Assembly (NCBI GenBank): GCA_020637985.1
Contig: JACKJK010000007.1
Coordinates: 124,001 to 188,000 of the forward strand
Direction of reading: 5' to 3'
DNA from: Rhodobiaceae bacterium
GTDB taxonomy: Bacteria; Pseudomonadota; Alphaproteobacteria; Rhizobiales; Tepidamorphaceae
DNA: 64,000 nt
In this document: in pieces, positions 1 through 6,580 of the stretch
Layout of the letters: every line of letters begins with the position of its first letter
How positions within the stretch are numbered: the first letter of the stretch is position 1
Notes under the pieces: generated by a model
Database searches by the model: none
Told to the model about the DNA's origin: nothing
Seen by the model: only the letters and a program-made list of their open reading frames with translations
Translations under genes and position numbers: made by a program

Positions 1-39
1 CCGTGGATGTCGGGAGTTCGAGCCTCTCACCGCCCACCA
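1..39 (+). tRNA. tRNA 3' portion, probably tRNA-Val (partial)
   Basis: The window opens inside a tRNA. The 3' strand of the anticodon stem (2-6), a 5-nt variable loop (7-11), the T-arm (stem 12-16 with 24-28, loop 17-23), the 3' acceptor strand (29-35), discriminator A36 and encoded CCA (37-39) can all be read. The anticodon is off the window. The CGTGG stem followed by ATGTC and an ACCGCCC acceptor strand fit alphaproteobacterial tRNA-Val(TAC), and a tRNA-Asp lies just beyond the inserted element. The amino-acid identity is inference. Confidence 0.7.
17..39 (+). repeat. attL core (tRNA 3' end)
   Basis: This is the left copy of a 23-bp direct repeat covering the T-loop, the 3' T-stem, the 3' acceptor strand and CCA of the tRNA. 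The identical copy is at 7331-7353. Identity stops sharply on both sides (G16 against A7330; CCAT against TTTC after the core). Confidence 0.85.
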
Positions 40-96
40 CCATTTCCGCTGTAGCATCAGCTACTTACTGAATTCTCTAGCGTTTTTCAAGGCCCA

Positions 97-118
97 TTGC
101 TACAAAATGGGGCTACAG
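97..118 (+). repeat. Left pair of GCTACA boxes (candidate integrase arm sites)
   Basis: GCTACAAA at 99-106 is followed 13 bp later by GCTACAG at 112-118. The same arrangement, with the same 13-bp step and a shared TTGCTACAAA, occurs at 7246-7268 near the other end. The symmetry between ends suggests arm-type binding sites for the element integrase. The boxes overlap the possible upstream start of the integrase gene, so autoregulation is possible. Confidence 0.5.
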
Positions 119-143
119 AATGCGCAGGGGAATTCGTTGGCGG

Positions 144-1844
144 ATGCCATATCTGTATCGGCACAAATCTGGAATCTGGTGGTATCGCAGGGGGACTCCC
201 GGCGACATCAAGGCCAAGAAGCAAGAGTTGGCCGATCTGGGTATCGGCGTCACACGGGAATTTATTAGGTCCCTAGAGACCCGCGATGAACTGCTTGCTA
301 AAGAGAAATCGTTGATGCTCAACGATGAGATTGAGGCGACTTGGCGAAGTTGGCGGGATGCACTTCGTGATGGGCCTCAGGCTTTGACCCATCGGGAAAT
401 CACGGCGCTTGCCGGTGCAGCCGCTTCCGCAATCCTATCCCGATATGAGGATGAGCCGAATCTCGCACCAAGGCCGCCTCAGGATTGGCTGAACTTCGCT
501 TACTCGATGCTGCCACTTATAGCTCCACCTACGTTGGTTTATATGGGCGATCCGCTTGAAGGCTTCGCGGAAGAGATCAATGCGGTGCCGACTGGGGAAC
601 TGGCGCAGTTCATTCGGAACGAAAAGCCAAGAGCCGCGCCGTGGCGAAAGGCTTGGCTAGAGGCTCTTGAGCGAGTGATGCATGCTCACTACCTCAGTCT
701 AGGAACGCGAGAGGCCGATGCACTTCTTTCCGCCCGTATGCTTGTTGTCTCTACCGATGCCAGAGGACGTCTACAGGATGCAGCAGCGCGTTTCGTGGCG
801 GAGGCTTACAATACCCTAGGAGATCGCCTCGAAGGCCGCTATGGCCGCCCTGAGTGGCAGCAAGAGCTGCCTCAGGTGGACACCAAATCGAAACGTGATG
901 CGGGACAGGATGCACTTTGGACATTTTCCGGCATCATCGACGATCTAGAGGCTAGGGTTGAGAAGGGAGCGGCAAAGCGTCGCTCGCCCAGTACCTTCAA
1001 AAAGTACCGGCGCATTTGCAGAGAGTTTCGGCAATGGCGCAATAGCGACAATGCTGCGACCGTGACTCCCAATGAGGTCAGCGCGTGGGTCTTATATCTG
1101 GCCGAACAGTCCATTAAGAAGACCACGTTAGTGGACAAGGTCGAGGCCATTAGGTCGGTCATCGAGTGGGGAAGGAAGGCTAGCCATCGGACCCTGTTTC
1201 CAGATGGCAATCCGGTAGACCATGTTGAGCTGCCAGAGAGGGAAGTGCGGGATAGCGCCAAGCGCACCTATACGCTGGAGCAGGCGCAAAGGGTTCTCCT
1301 TGCAGCCCGTCAGCAGAACCTGTCATACAGGCGCTGGATGCCGTGGGTTATGGCCTACTCTGGAATGCGGGTAGGTGAGGTGGTCCAACTTGAGGCGGAG
1401 GACCTAGTGGAGTTCCGGGGGCACTGGTTCCTGACTGTTCGGGATGACGGAGCAGCAAGGACAACTAAGACCTCAAAGGCACGGATCGTTCCGCTCCACC
1501 CCGATCTTGTACGTGAGGGCTTTGTGGATTTCGTTCTGAGTGTTGGGGCAGGCCGCATATTCGATGGCACTAGGCACCAGCAGAACCTTGGCGAGTGGAT
1601 TAGAGGGCAGGTGCTGACAGGGGAAAAGAGCACTCCGGCACCGAACCACGGCTTTCGGCATCTGCTTGATGATTTGCGTCTCGGCGTTATGGGTGACGAT
1701 GCCTACGCAATCATTTCAGGACGGGCACTGAAGACTAGTTCGGCGCTATACGGCAAGAGCCGTGAGATGTGGGTTAGACTCGCTGAGGAAATGAATAGGC
1801 TACCATCTCTGATCGACGAGTTGGCACTGACACGGTCGGGGTAA
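144..1844 (+). CDS. Tyrosine recombinase / phage-type integrase
   Basis: This enzyme would integrate and excise the element at the tRNA. The N-terminus (MPYLYRHKSGIWWYRR) resembles the DUF6538 region of tRNA-targeting integrases, and a SAM-like core-binding region precedes the catalytic domain in the last 190 residues. From the chosen start, the catalytic Arg is at about 409 (SGMRVGEV), the HxxR motif at about 502-505 (HGFR) and the nucleophilic Tyr at about 536 (SALYGK). The His/Trp expected before the Tyr appears to be Arg (SGRALKTS), which is unusual. An in-frame ATG at 120 would add eight residues. The start at 144 has an AGGGGAA site upstream and matches family N-termini better. At 566 aa it is long for the family because of the extended N-terminal half. 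Confidence 0.9.
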   Translation: MPYLYRHKSGIWWYRRGTPGDIKAKKQELADLGIGVTREFIRSLETRDELLAKEKSLMLNDEIEATWRSWRDALRDGPQALTHREITALAGAAASAILSRYEDEPNLAPRPPQDWLNFAYSMLPLIAPPTLVYMGDPLEGFAEEINAVPTGELAQFIRNEKPRAAPWRKAWLEALERVMHAHYLSLGTREADALLSARMLVVSTDARGRLQDAAARFVAEAYNTLGDRLEGRYGRPEWQQELPQVDTKSKRDAGQDALWTFSGIIDDLEARVEKGAAKRRSPSTFKKYRRICREFRQWRNSDNAATVTPNEVSAWVLYLAEQSIKKTTLVDKVEAIRSVIEWGRKASHRTLFPDGNPVDHVELPEREVRDSAKRTYTLEQAQRVLLAARQQNLSYRRWMPWVMAYSGMRVGEVVQLEAEDLVEFRGHWFLTVRDDGAARTTKTSKARIVPLHPDLVREGFVDFVLSVGAGRIFDGTRHQQNLGEWIRGQVLTGEKSTPAPNHGFRHLLDDLRLGVMGDDAYAIISGRALKTSSALYGKSREMWVRLAEEMNRLPSLIDELALTRSG

Positions 1845-1983
1845 GGCGTCTTCTGTGCGGAAGGTGGGGGTGCCTTGAAAAGCGCGAAGCAGTTGAAGAG
1901 CGACATGATATACGCCGGGGCATTGAGGGCTTAAGGGAAGGCTTGCAGGAGCGGTTGCGCGAGTAGGGCGGCCATAACAATGG

Positions 1984-2883
1984 CTAGCGGCTATTCGCAA
2001 CCAACTCAGCAAGCTCCTCAAGGCCAACTATCCGCAGGCCGTATTTCTTTATTAGCCAAGAACGGTTCCCGGGCCCGAAAACGGACTTTGGATTGCTCCT
2101 ACCTTGGTCCTCTGTGCATACTAAATCCATCTGGTAGCCAATACTGGCGGCCACAGCATCGCCGTCTGCCCATTCGGCAAAAGCACGGTCAATCTCTCTC
2201 TGTTCATCGTCCTCTGCTAGCGACAGATACTCGTAGTACGGGCGAGCCGGACCGCTAGCGCGGCCTTTGATCCGTTCGGCTATGGCATCGAGCTGTGCTT
2301 TACCCGCACCTCTGTTTTCGATTTCCCGGCATGCTGCCCCCATGGGGTCTAAAAGCGTGCCGTAGATGTCAGCTCTTTGCTCGGGGGTAAGAGGTATCCG
2401 CCAATCATCTCTGTCGATTTCTGGTGGGCGAGCGGTTGCGAGCCGCGATTGAGGGAGGAGAAGGAATCCAAGCGATATTGCCTCCTCAAGTGCATCTCGG
2501 AGAACGCCGGGTAGACCGGGATGGGCGGTGCTCCGACCACCAATAGTGACCCGAAACCCGACGGAGCCATCGTCGTTAACGCGCTCTTCGATCTTGATCG
2601 CATCTTCGGCCCTGGCTTCCAGATAGGAATACCTGCCACCACGGCGGATTGCTTCTAGCGTTGCAACTGTCTCGCTGATGAAACCCTTTATGGTTCCTGC
2701 CTTAAGCGCCGCGTTTAGAGCCAGTAGGGCGGCATGGTGCGGTGCCTTAGGGAACTGCTGAGGCCTAACCACCTGCTGCCAACAGTTGGTGTCGAAGAGA
2801 ACCTTCAATCTATTCAGCCTCGAAATCTCTAGCTTTGCACGCTGAAAATCCCACTTTATGGGACATCGGTTGCGGATCGACAC
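1984..2883 (-). CDS. PIN-domain-like protein
   Basis: The 299-aa product begins, after a short lead, with a hydrophobic strand ending in two key residues (KVLFDTNCW, about 27-35), typical of the first acidic site of a PIN ribonuclease. A late segment (DGDAVAASIGYQMDLVCTED) resembles the second acidic cluster, followed by a C-terminal strand and helix (YGLRIVGLEELAEL) as in PIN folds. A divergent central insertion makes it longer than toxin PIN proteins. No small antitoxin gene sits directly upstream. It overlaps the 3' end of the upstream membrane-protein gene by 28 bp, which suggests co-transcription. RNase activity is inference. Confidence 0.6.
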   Translation of the reverse strand: MSIRNRCPIKWDFQRAKLEISRLNRLKVLFDTNCWQQVVRPQQFPKAPHHAALLALNAALKAGTIKGFISETVATLEAIRRGGRYSYLEARAEDAIKIEERVNDDGSVGFRVTIGGRSTAHPGLPGVLRDALEEAISLGFLLLPQSRLATARPPEIDRDDWRIPLTPEQRADIYGTLLDPMGAACREIENRGAGKAQLDAIAERIKGRASGPARPYYEYLSLAEDDEQREIDRAFAEWADGDAVAASIGYQMDLVCTEDQGRSNPKSVFGPGNRSWLIKKYGLRIVGLEELAELVANSR

Positions 2884-3206
2884 ACACGGATCGTTTCATG
2901 CAGCGAGGGATATTTTTCCAACAACATCCTCGTTCGCTCGAAATCCAATGCGTCAAACATCGGCGGGTCAGGCGTCCATGTTATCGCCAAGCGAAGCCCC
3001 ATGCATGCTGTGTGGATAGCGGCCTGTCTTTCCCAGATCAAATAACCGAACAGCGCCAATATTAATGCAAGGATAATTCCGCAGCGGCGACGGACGTCTC
3101 GCATCAATAAGGCTTTACCGGGCGAAGAATATAACGAGCCCATAAGCGAAATTGCGAGCAACCCGCCACCAGCCACTGCGAATGTGAGTACAGTGCTTGG
3201 GTTCAT
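2856..3206 (-). CDS. Small membrane protein, function unknown
   Basis: The 116-aa product starts MNPSTVLTFAVAGGG and has two hydrophobic stretches (about residues 5-25 and 42-60) with a basic segment between them, then a soluble tail of about 55 residues rich in charged residues. I do not recognise the family. The frame extends upstream to 3338, but that extension overlaps the resolvase gene and lacks a convincing ribosome binding site, so the ATG at 3206 is preferred. Its 3' end overlaps the start of the PIN-like gene, so the two probably form a pair. A membrane partner or immunity role is only a guess. Confidence 0.5.
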   Translation of the reverse strand: MNPSTVLTFAVAGGGLLAISLMGSLYSSPGKALLMRDVRRRCGIILALILALFGYLIWERQAAIHTACMGLRLAITWTPDPPMFDALDFERTRMLLEKYPSLHETIRVCRSATDVP

Positions 3207-3271
3207 AGATTTTCTCGCTTGTGAGCAGATTCGTGCATGAGATATCCGACACCCGAGGTACTCAATAACCG

Positions 3272-3877
3272 CTATTGTTTTGCAAGTCTCGCCAGAGTGC
3301 TGCGAGATGCTCCCGTTGCGTCGATTATTTCCCGCCAACTATCCCCTCGTTTCAGCATTTTCACAATTGCCGCATTACGCTTCTTATCGGCAGGACGCCC
3401 CCGATACTTCCCCGCCGCCTTTGCCCGTTTAATGCCCTCAGCCTGTCGCCTAAGTCGATCCTCATAGTCCTTCCGCGCGATAGCCGCGAGCATGTCGAGA
3501 AGCATCCCATTGACGGCCTCCAGCATCCGCGCGGTGAAACCATCTTCACCAGCGCTAGCCATGCCCCAAGAGGTCGGTAAGTCCAGTGCGACTATCCGCA
3601 CCTTGCGCCCCTTGATCTTCTCCTTGAGCTTCTCCCAGTCGTCCTCCTTAAGGCGGCTCAGGCGATCTATCTGCTCGGTGAGGAGAATGTCGCCTTCTGC
3701 GCAGTCGGATAGCAGTCGAAATAGCTCGGGGCGCTTCAGTGACGCCCCGCTCTCGTTCTCCGCGTAAAAGGCTGCGATCTTCAGGCCGCGCTCATGGGCG
3801 AAGCTCTCAAGTCGCTCTCGGGCGCGACCAGCATCTTGCTCTTCTGTGGAGGCGCGAAGGTAGGCACGAACGAACAT
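3272..3877 (-). CDS. Serine recombinase (resolvase/invertase family)
   Basis: The 201-aa protein has the full small serine recombinase plan. It begins FVRAYLRASTEEQ with the catalytic Ser at residue 10, carries the active-site arginine motif EQIDRLSR at 68-75, a long dimerisation helix (about 112-150) and a C-terminal helix-turn-helix (about 165-200, RGDSWREIIDATGASRSTL). The length is normal for resolvases and invertases. It could resolve dimers of the element or invert a segment, but no matching invertible repeats were found. The region upstream contains short inverted GAACT/AGTTC repeats that could be its binding site. It is the first gene of a minus-strand group with the membrane and PIN-like genes. 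Confidence 0.85.
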   Translation of the reverse strand: MFVRAYLRASTEEQDAGRARERLESFAHERGLKIAAFYAENESGASLKRPELFRLLSDCAEGDILLTEQIDRLSRLKEDDWEKLKEKIKGRKVRIVALDLPTSWGMASAGEDGFTARMLEAVNGMLLDMLAAIARKDYEDRLRRQAEGIKRAKAAGKYRGRPADKKRNAAIVKMLKRGDSWREIIDATGASRSTLARLAKQ

Positions 3878-3881
3878 AGCG

Positions 3882-3935
3882 GAACTCCTATAGTTCGTTT
3901 TATATGGTTCTCTATATATCAGTTCAATTAGAGTA
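3882..3935. promoter_or_regulatory. Inverted repeats and AT-rich segment upstream of the resolvase gene
   Basis: GAACT-CCTAT-AGTTC (3882-3896) is a perfect 5-bp inverted repeat just upstream of the resolvase start. It is followed by an AT-rich stretch with further GTTC half-sites at 3913-3916 and 3928-3931. The segment lies between divergent genes, so it is a candidate resolvase recombination or operator site and promoter region. This is a pattern-based call only. Confidence 0.35.
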
Positions 3936-3976
3936 GTGTCAATATTTCGGATGAACTCTCTAAGGAGGCCTCACGG

Positions 3977-3994
3977 ATGGTTCGCCAGAACCAT
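3977..3994. promoter_or_regulatory. Perfect inverted repeat over a start codon
   Basis: ATGGTTC-GCCA-GAACCAT has 7-bp arms with a 4-base loop. It begins exactly at the ATG of the 42-aa ORF and lies 8 bp after a strong Shine-Dalgarno sequence. It could be a protein operator or an RNA hairpin that controls initiation. Confidence 0.45.
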
Positions 3995-4105
3995 ACCTTA
4001 TTGACGGCCATAGACCGCGCAGGTTTCCGGCTGCATTCTAGGTTTCACTCAATGGCTGAGGTGGAAGCGGATGAGCGAAGAAGCGGAAATCAGAGAGCAC
4101 GTTGA
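3977..4105 (+). CDS. Candidate 42-aa small protein
   Basis: This ORF starts at an ATG eight bases after a perfect TAAGGAGG ribosome binding site (3961-3968). The start codon is the first base of an 18-nt perfect inverted repeat (ATGGTTC at 3977-3983 and GAACCAT at 3988-3994), so a hairpin or operator could mask initiation. The product is basic and hydrophilic with no recognised domain. It overlaps the next small ORF by 35 bp in another frame, so it could be a regulatory leader and not a functional protein. Confidence 0.4.
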   Translation: MVRQNHTLLTAIDRAGFRLHSRFHSMAEVEADERRSGNQRAR

Positions 4106-4235
4106 GGCGGCGTTGAAGCTGGTAGAACAGGATGCCGATCGGCTAGGAATGATCGGCTTTCATCTCTCTTGCATCCTCGTGGAACTCGAAGACCTCACTT
4201 CCCTAGCGGCACCCGGACAGGTAGAAATCTCATGA
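4071..4235 (+). CDS. Candidate 54-aa acidic small protein
   Basis: This ORF begins MSEEAEIREHVEAALK and is preceded by GAGGTGG about 10 bases before the ATG. The product is acidic and predicted helical, with heptad-like spacing of leucines in the middle. Its stop codon overlaps the start of the following nuclease-like gene (ATGA at 4232-4235), which indicates translational coupling and supports that it is real. I recognise no family. Confidence 0.5.
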   Translation: MSEEAEIREHVEAALKLVEQDADRLGMIGFHLSCILVELEDLTSLAAPGQVEIS

Positions 4236-4834
4236 ACTCCGCGTCCAATGTGGACCCGGTAGTTTATATCTCCCCGCCTGCCACGGGGGGAAACGCAACC
4301 GCTGACATCTACGTTGAGTGTCTCGCGCGACTGGGCCTAATTTTCCAACCGGGAATCCTCGCGGGAGCCTTGGCGGCCCTACTGCTCGTCCCGTGGAGCA
4401 TAGGTTCCTCGCTATCCCAGCAGGCGGTCGCCGTTGTGAGTGGCATTGCGGGAGTGCGGGACGGCGATGGTATCCTCTTTTGAGACGCGGAGGTGAGGCT
4501 TCAGGGGATCGCCGCTCCTGAAGACCGCCGCGACAAAAGAGAACCCGGAGGACCAGAATCCTCTGCCAGTCTGCGCCGACTTGTTACTGGCCGGTTTGTT
4601 ATCTGCCACCGTGATGGCACCTCAACGAGGGGGCGCCCGGTCGGAGTGTGCTACCAAGACGGGCAAGACTTAGGGCGATTTCAAGTTGAATCGGGGCAGG
4701 CCTATAGTGGATTGCGGTCAATGAAATATTATGAAGTAAAGCAGCGACGCCTCTTGCTGGAAGCCAAAACGGTATCGCTTTGGGCCGAGCCTCTTAGAGT
4801 ACCAGCCTACGCCTCCTGTCGCTTTCCTCGCTAG
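4232..4834 (+). pseudogene. Staphylococcal-nuclease-like (SNase) protein, interrupted by an in-frame stop
   Basis: One frame encodes an N-terminal membrane anchor (about residues 42-60, GILAGALAALLLVPWSIGSS), then the start of an SNase fold (AGVRDGDGILF). A TGA stop at 4481-4483 interrupts it, and the same frame continues directly as DAEVRLQGIAAPEDRRD, with further typical motifs (RGRPVGVCY, LGRFQVESG, SLWAEPLRVP). No frameshift is needed: a single codon change explains the break. The VRLQGIxAPE motif is a family hallmark. The remnant downstream could start at the GTG at 4493 but would lack the DGD metal-binding segment. Its last 117 bp overlap an opposite-strand gene. Read-through or a sequencing error are alternatives to decay. 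Confidence 0.65.
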
Positions 4835-4942
4835 ATCATTGAGCTGCGCGCGATGTGAATCGTCAGGCACATCGAGGTCAATCCTGTGCCACATCAGCCC
4901 ATCAGATTCTCGTACCGATGTTGTCTGGTAGCCACTGCTCAT
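4718..4942 (-). CDS. Candidate 74-aa protein, function unknown
   Basis: The ATG at 4942 is preceded at ideal distance by CGGAGGAAC, the best ribosome binding site in this part of the element. The product starts MSSGYQTTSVRESDGLMWHR and ends with an aromatic-rich tail (RYRFGFQQEASLLYFIIFH). It is soluble in composition and not recognised. The frame continues upstream to 4984, but the ribosome binding site fixes the start. It overlaps the 3' end of the broken nuclease gene on the other strand and may be last in a minus-strand group of small ORFs running from 5370. Confidence 0.5.
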   Translation of the reverse strand: MSSGYQTTSVRESDGLMWHRIDLDVPDDSHRAQLNDLARKATGGVGWYSKRLGPKRYRFGFQQEASLLYFIIFH

Positions 4943-5041
4943 AGAAGTTCCTCCGGGAGCGATCTGCGGAATGCTTCGTTGCAACGGCTTTGACTATCCC
5001 ATCACCATCCCTTTACCCGCCGGGGAACTCCTCATGACCTC

Positions 5042-5269
5042 CTAGCGACCGTTCCGGCGGTGCGGACGCCTGCACGCAAAGACCACAGCCATTCCTTGTG
5101 TCCATCGCGGCGGATACCTCACGGACATCTCGACGGTGCGGAGCATGTGCTTGCGGTACGGGTGACCGGCCCCGGAGCGGAAGTCGCGTGGTCTGTACGG
5201 TATGTGCCCAATCACATTGAACACGGACTGAGGAGCCTCCCCTGAGGGCATCTCTTCAGGATCGCTCAT
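5042..5269 (-). CDS. Candidate 75-aa protein, function unknown
   Basis: This ORF starts in an ATGA overlap with the stop of the upstream 34-aa ORF (5266-5269), so translation could be coupled. The product starts MSDPEEMPSGEAPQ and has a basic, aromatic C-terminal half (RTVEMSVRYPPRWTQ). No domain is recognised. A competing ORF lies on the plus strand (5060-5245) without a ribosome binding site. A further 13-codon ORF with a GGAGGTC site follows on the minus strand at about 5033. Confidence 0.35.
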   Translation of the reverse strand: MSDPEEMPSGEAPQSVFNVIGHIPYRPRDFRSGAGHPYRKHMLRTVEMSVRYPPRWTQGMAVVFACRRPHRRNGR

Positions 5270-5370
5270 TGATCCGATGTGACGCGTGAGGGGCCTTCCC
5301 GAGACGCCCCCAATGCCCTCCCAATGACTGCCCGGCTTGATGACCCTCCAAGTTCCTCCAGGTCTTCCAT
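5266..5370 (-). CDS. Candidate 34-aa small protein
   Basis: The ATG at 5370 follows GGAGGT by four bases (the ATG at 5373 is too close to it). The short product begins MEDLEELGGSSSRAVIG, and its stop overlaps the start of the 75-aa ORF. The only support is the ribosome binding site and the coupling; no homology is recognised. Confidence 0.3.
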   Translation of the reverse strand: MEDLEELGGSSSRAVIGRALGASREGPSRVTSDQ

Positions 5371-5373
5371 CAT

Positions 5374-6047
5374 GACCTCCACACGGGGCACCGAGCGATG
5401 GAAGGTGTGGTCACTAGGCCGGGGCCTTAAGTGGGTCCATGAGGTCTGTCCTTGAGATGGATGGGTTGCTTCGCTCCTCCTCCCCATCCTTCCTCTTGGT
5501 GACCGGGGCACCGCAGCGCCTCCCTCAAAGCCCCTAGAGGCGGGGAGGATGGTGGTCTCCCCAGCCTCTTTGAGGAGGAAGGCTCAGGTAGACCCTTAGA
5601 GAGGGAGCCTTGAGGCCCCCTGTTCATATACGGTGGGACCGCTCCTAGCTGCGCCGCCGAGACCCGCCGCCCCTCGGCGCTTCCCGCGATGCAATCTCGC
5701 TTTGTTGCCCCTTTACGAGGAGCCGTGGCGTAGGGAGCCTTGAGGCCCCCCTTGTTCTTATACAGCGCCTTTGCCCCGGCACCGATTTTTCTAGGCCCGG
5801 CTCACGGAGCTTTCTGCGCAGCCAGACCGCGTGCAGCCGCTGGAAGCCGGCCCCTCAGATGGCCTCTGGAAGCCCCTAGGAGGCCCGCTGGCGGGCGCAT
5901 GCTCGAATGGCGGGAGCGGGCTCACCGAGACGACAAACGCCGCGTATGGCCCGCGCTGAGTCAGCATTCGGCAGCGTGCCTGACGGGCGACTGCGAACGC
6001 GGTTCCGGCGATGTTATCATGCCCCCAATCGGGCCGGGGATGTGGAG
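5374..6047. other. Long gene-poor segment with short repeats
   Basis: I see no convincing gene in this 670-bp stretch. It is rich in purine-strand blocks such as GAGG, CCTC and AGCCCCTAG. It holds a pair of near-identical 30-bp direct repeats at 5602-5631 and 5732-5763. The open frames that cross it have skewed composition and no ribosome binding site. Confidence 0.5.
5602..5763 (+). repeat. Pair of 30-bp direct repeats
   Basis: AGGGAGCCTTGAGGCCCCC occurs at 5602-5620 and again at 5732-5750. In both copies it is followed by a similar TGTTC...TATAC tail, ending at 5631 and 5763. The copies are 130 bp apart in the same orientation inside a noncoding part of the element. Confidence 0.7.
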
Positions 6048-6347
6048 ATGAATTGGGTCTGGCTGGTGGTCGCCGTGTTCCTGTTTGCCGTCTCCCCAGC
6101 GGCGGGCGATCAATGCCCAATCCCGATAGAGACCATCAAGGCCCAGATGATCGCGGAGAGCATAGGACGGTATCCGGGGACGTGCGCGTGTCCGTATCAG
6201 AGCGACCGTGCGGGAAGGCGGTGCGGGAAGAGGTCCGCATGGAACAGGCCGGGAGGATATGCCCCCCTGTGCTTCCCTTCGGACATCACGCCGGACATGG
6301 TGAGGGAGTTCTGCGACGGCGTGGTGCGGTTCCGTCAGGGGAGTTAG
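6048..6347 (+). CDS. Small secreted cysteine-rich protein
   Basis: The 99-aa product has a clear signal peptide (MNWVWLVVAVFLFAVSPAAG) with likely cleavage near residue 20. It is followed by a compact periplasmic or secreted domain with six cysteines (DQC, GTC, AC, RRC, PLC, EFC), consistent with disulfides. The motif CACPYQSDRAGRRCGKRSA is the most distinctive part. The frame opens at 5907, but GATGTGGAG just before the ATG at 6048 and the signal peptide fix the start. I do not know a function. The secretion signal and its presence on the same element as the SNase-like gene are the only clues. Confidence 0.7.
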   Translation: MNWVWLVVAVFLFAVSPAAGDQCPIPIETIKAQMIAESIGRYPGTCACPYQSDRAGRRCGKRSAWNRPGGYAPLCFPSDITPDMVREFCDGVVRFRQGS

Positions 6348-6409
6348 CGGTGGGGGTGGAAGAGGTGGAGGAGCGCAGTCGTGCCACGCCCCTCCCGTTT
6401 GTCCCTAGG

Positions 6410-6580
6410 CTAAGTCCTGCCGACGAAGCACACTGCGAAGTGCACCGGGCCTAGCCATGCAAGGCGGGTGTCGTATTCATCGTCCCACCTGTCGGTCCCT
6501 ACCTGCCAGTTCTGGAAGTCCATGAACGGACACCATAGGGAAATCCCGAAGTCGTAGCCGAATACGCGGACGGTTCTCAT
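6410..6580 (-). CDS. 56-aa small protein coupled to the 217-aa gene
   Basis: The product begins MRTVRVFGYDFGISLWCPF and is rich in Trp, Phe and Asp (NWQVGTDRWDDEYDTRLAW). Its ATG at 6580-6578 overlaps the TGA of the upstream 217-aa gene at 6579-6577, a classical coupling arrangement. The composition is that of a folded aromatic protein and not of a chance frame. I recognise no family. Confidence 0.55.
   Translation of the reverse strand: MRTVRVFGYDFGISLWCPFMDFQNWQVGTDRWDDEYDTRLAWLGPVHFAVCFVGRT

Noticed and set aside
3893..3931. A second LexA-type box upstream of the resolvase gene
   Set aside because: Several GTTC and GAAC motifs occur there, but the spacings are 6, 10 or 11 bases, not 7.
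5060..5245. A 61-codon plus-strand frame
   Set aside because: It has no Shine-Dalgarno, while the opposite frame is coupled to an upstream ORF by ATGA. The choice is not certain.
5740..6051. A 103-codon plus-strand frame ahead of the secreted protein gene
   Set aside because: It has no ribosome binding site, has low-complexity Arg/Pro/Ala composition, and overlaps the direct-repeat region and the start of the better supported gene.
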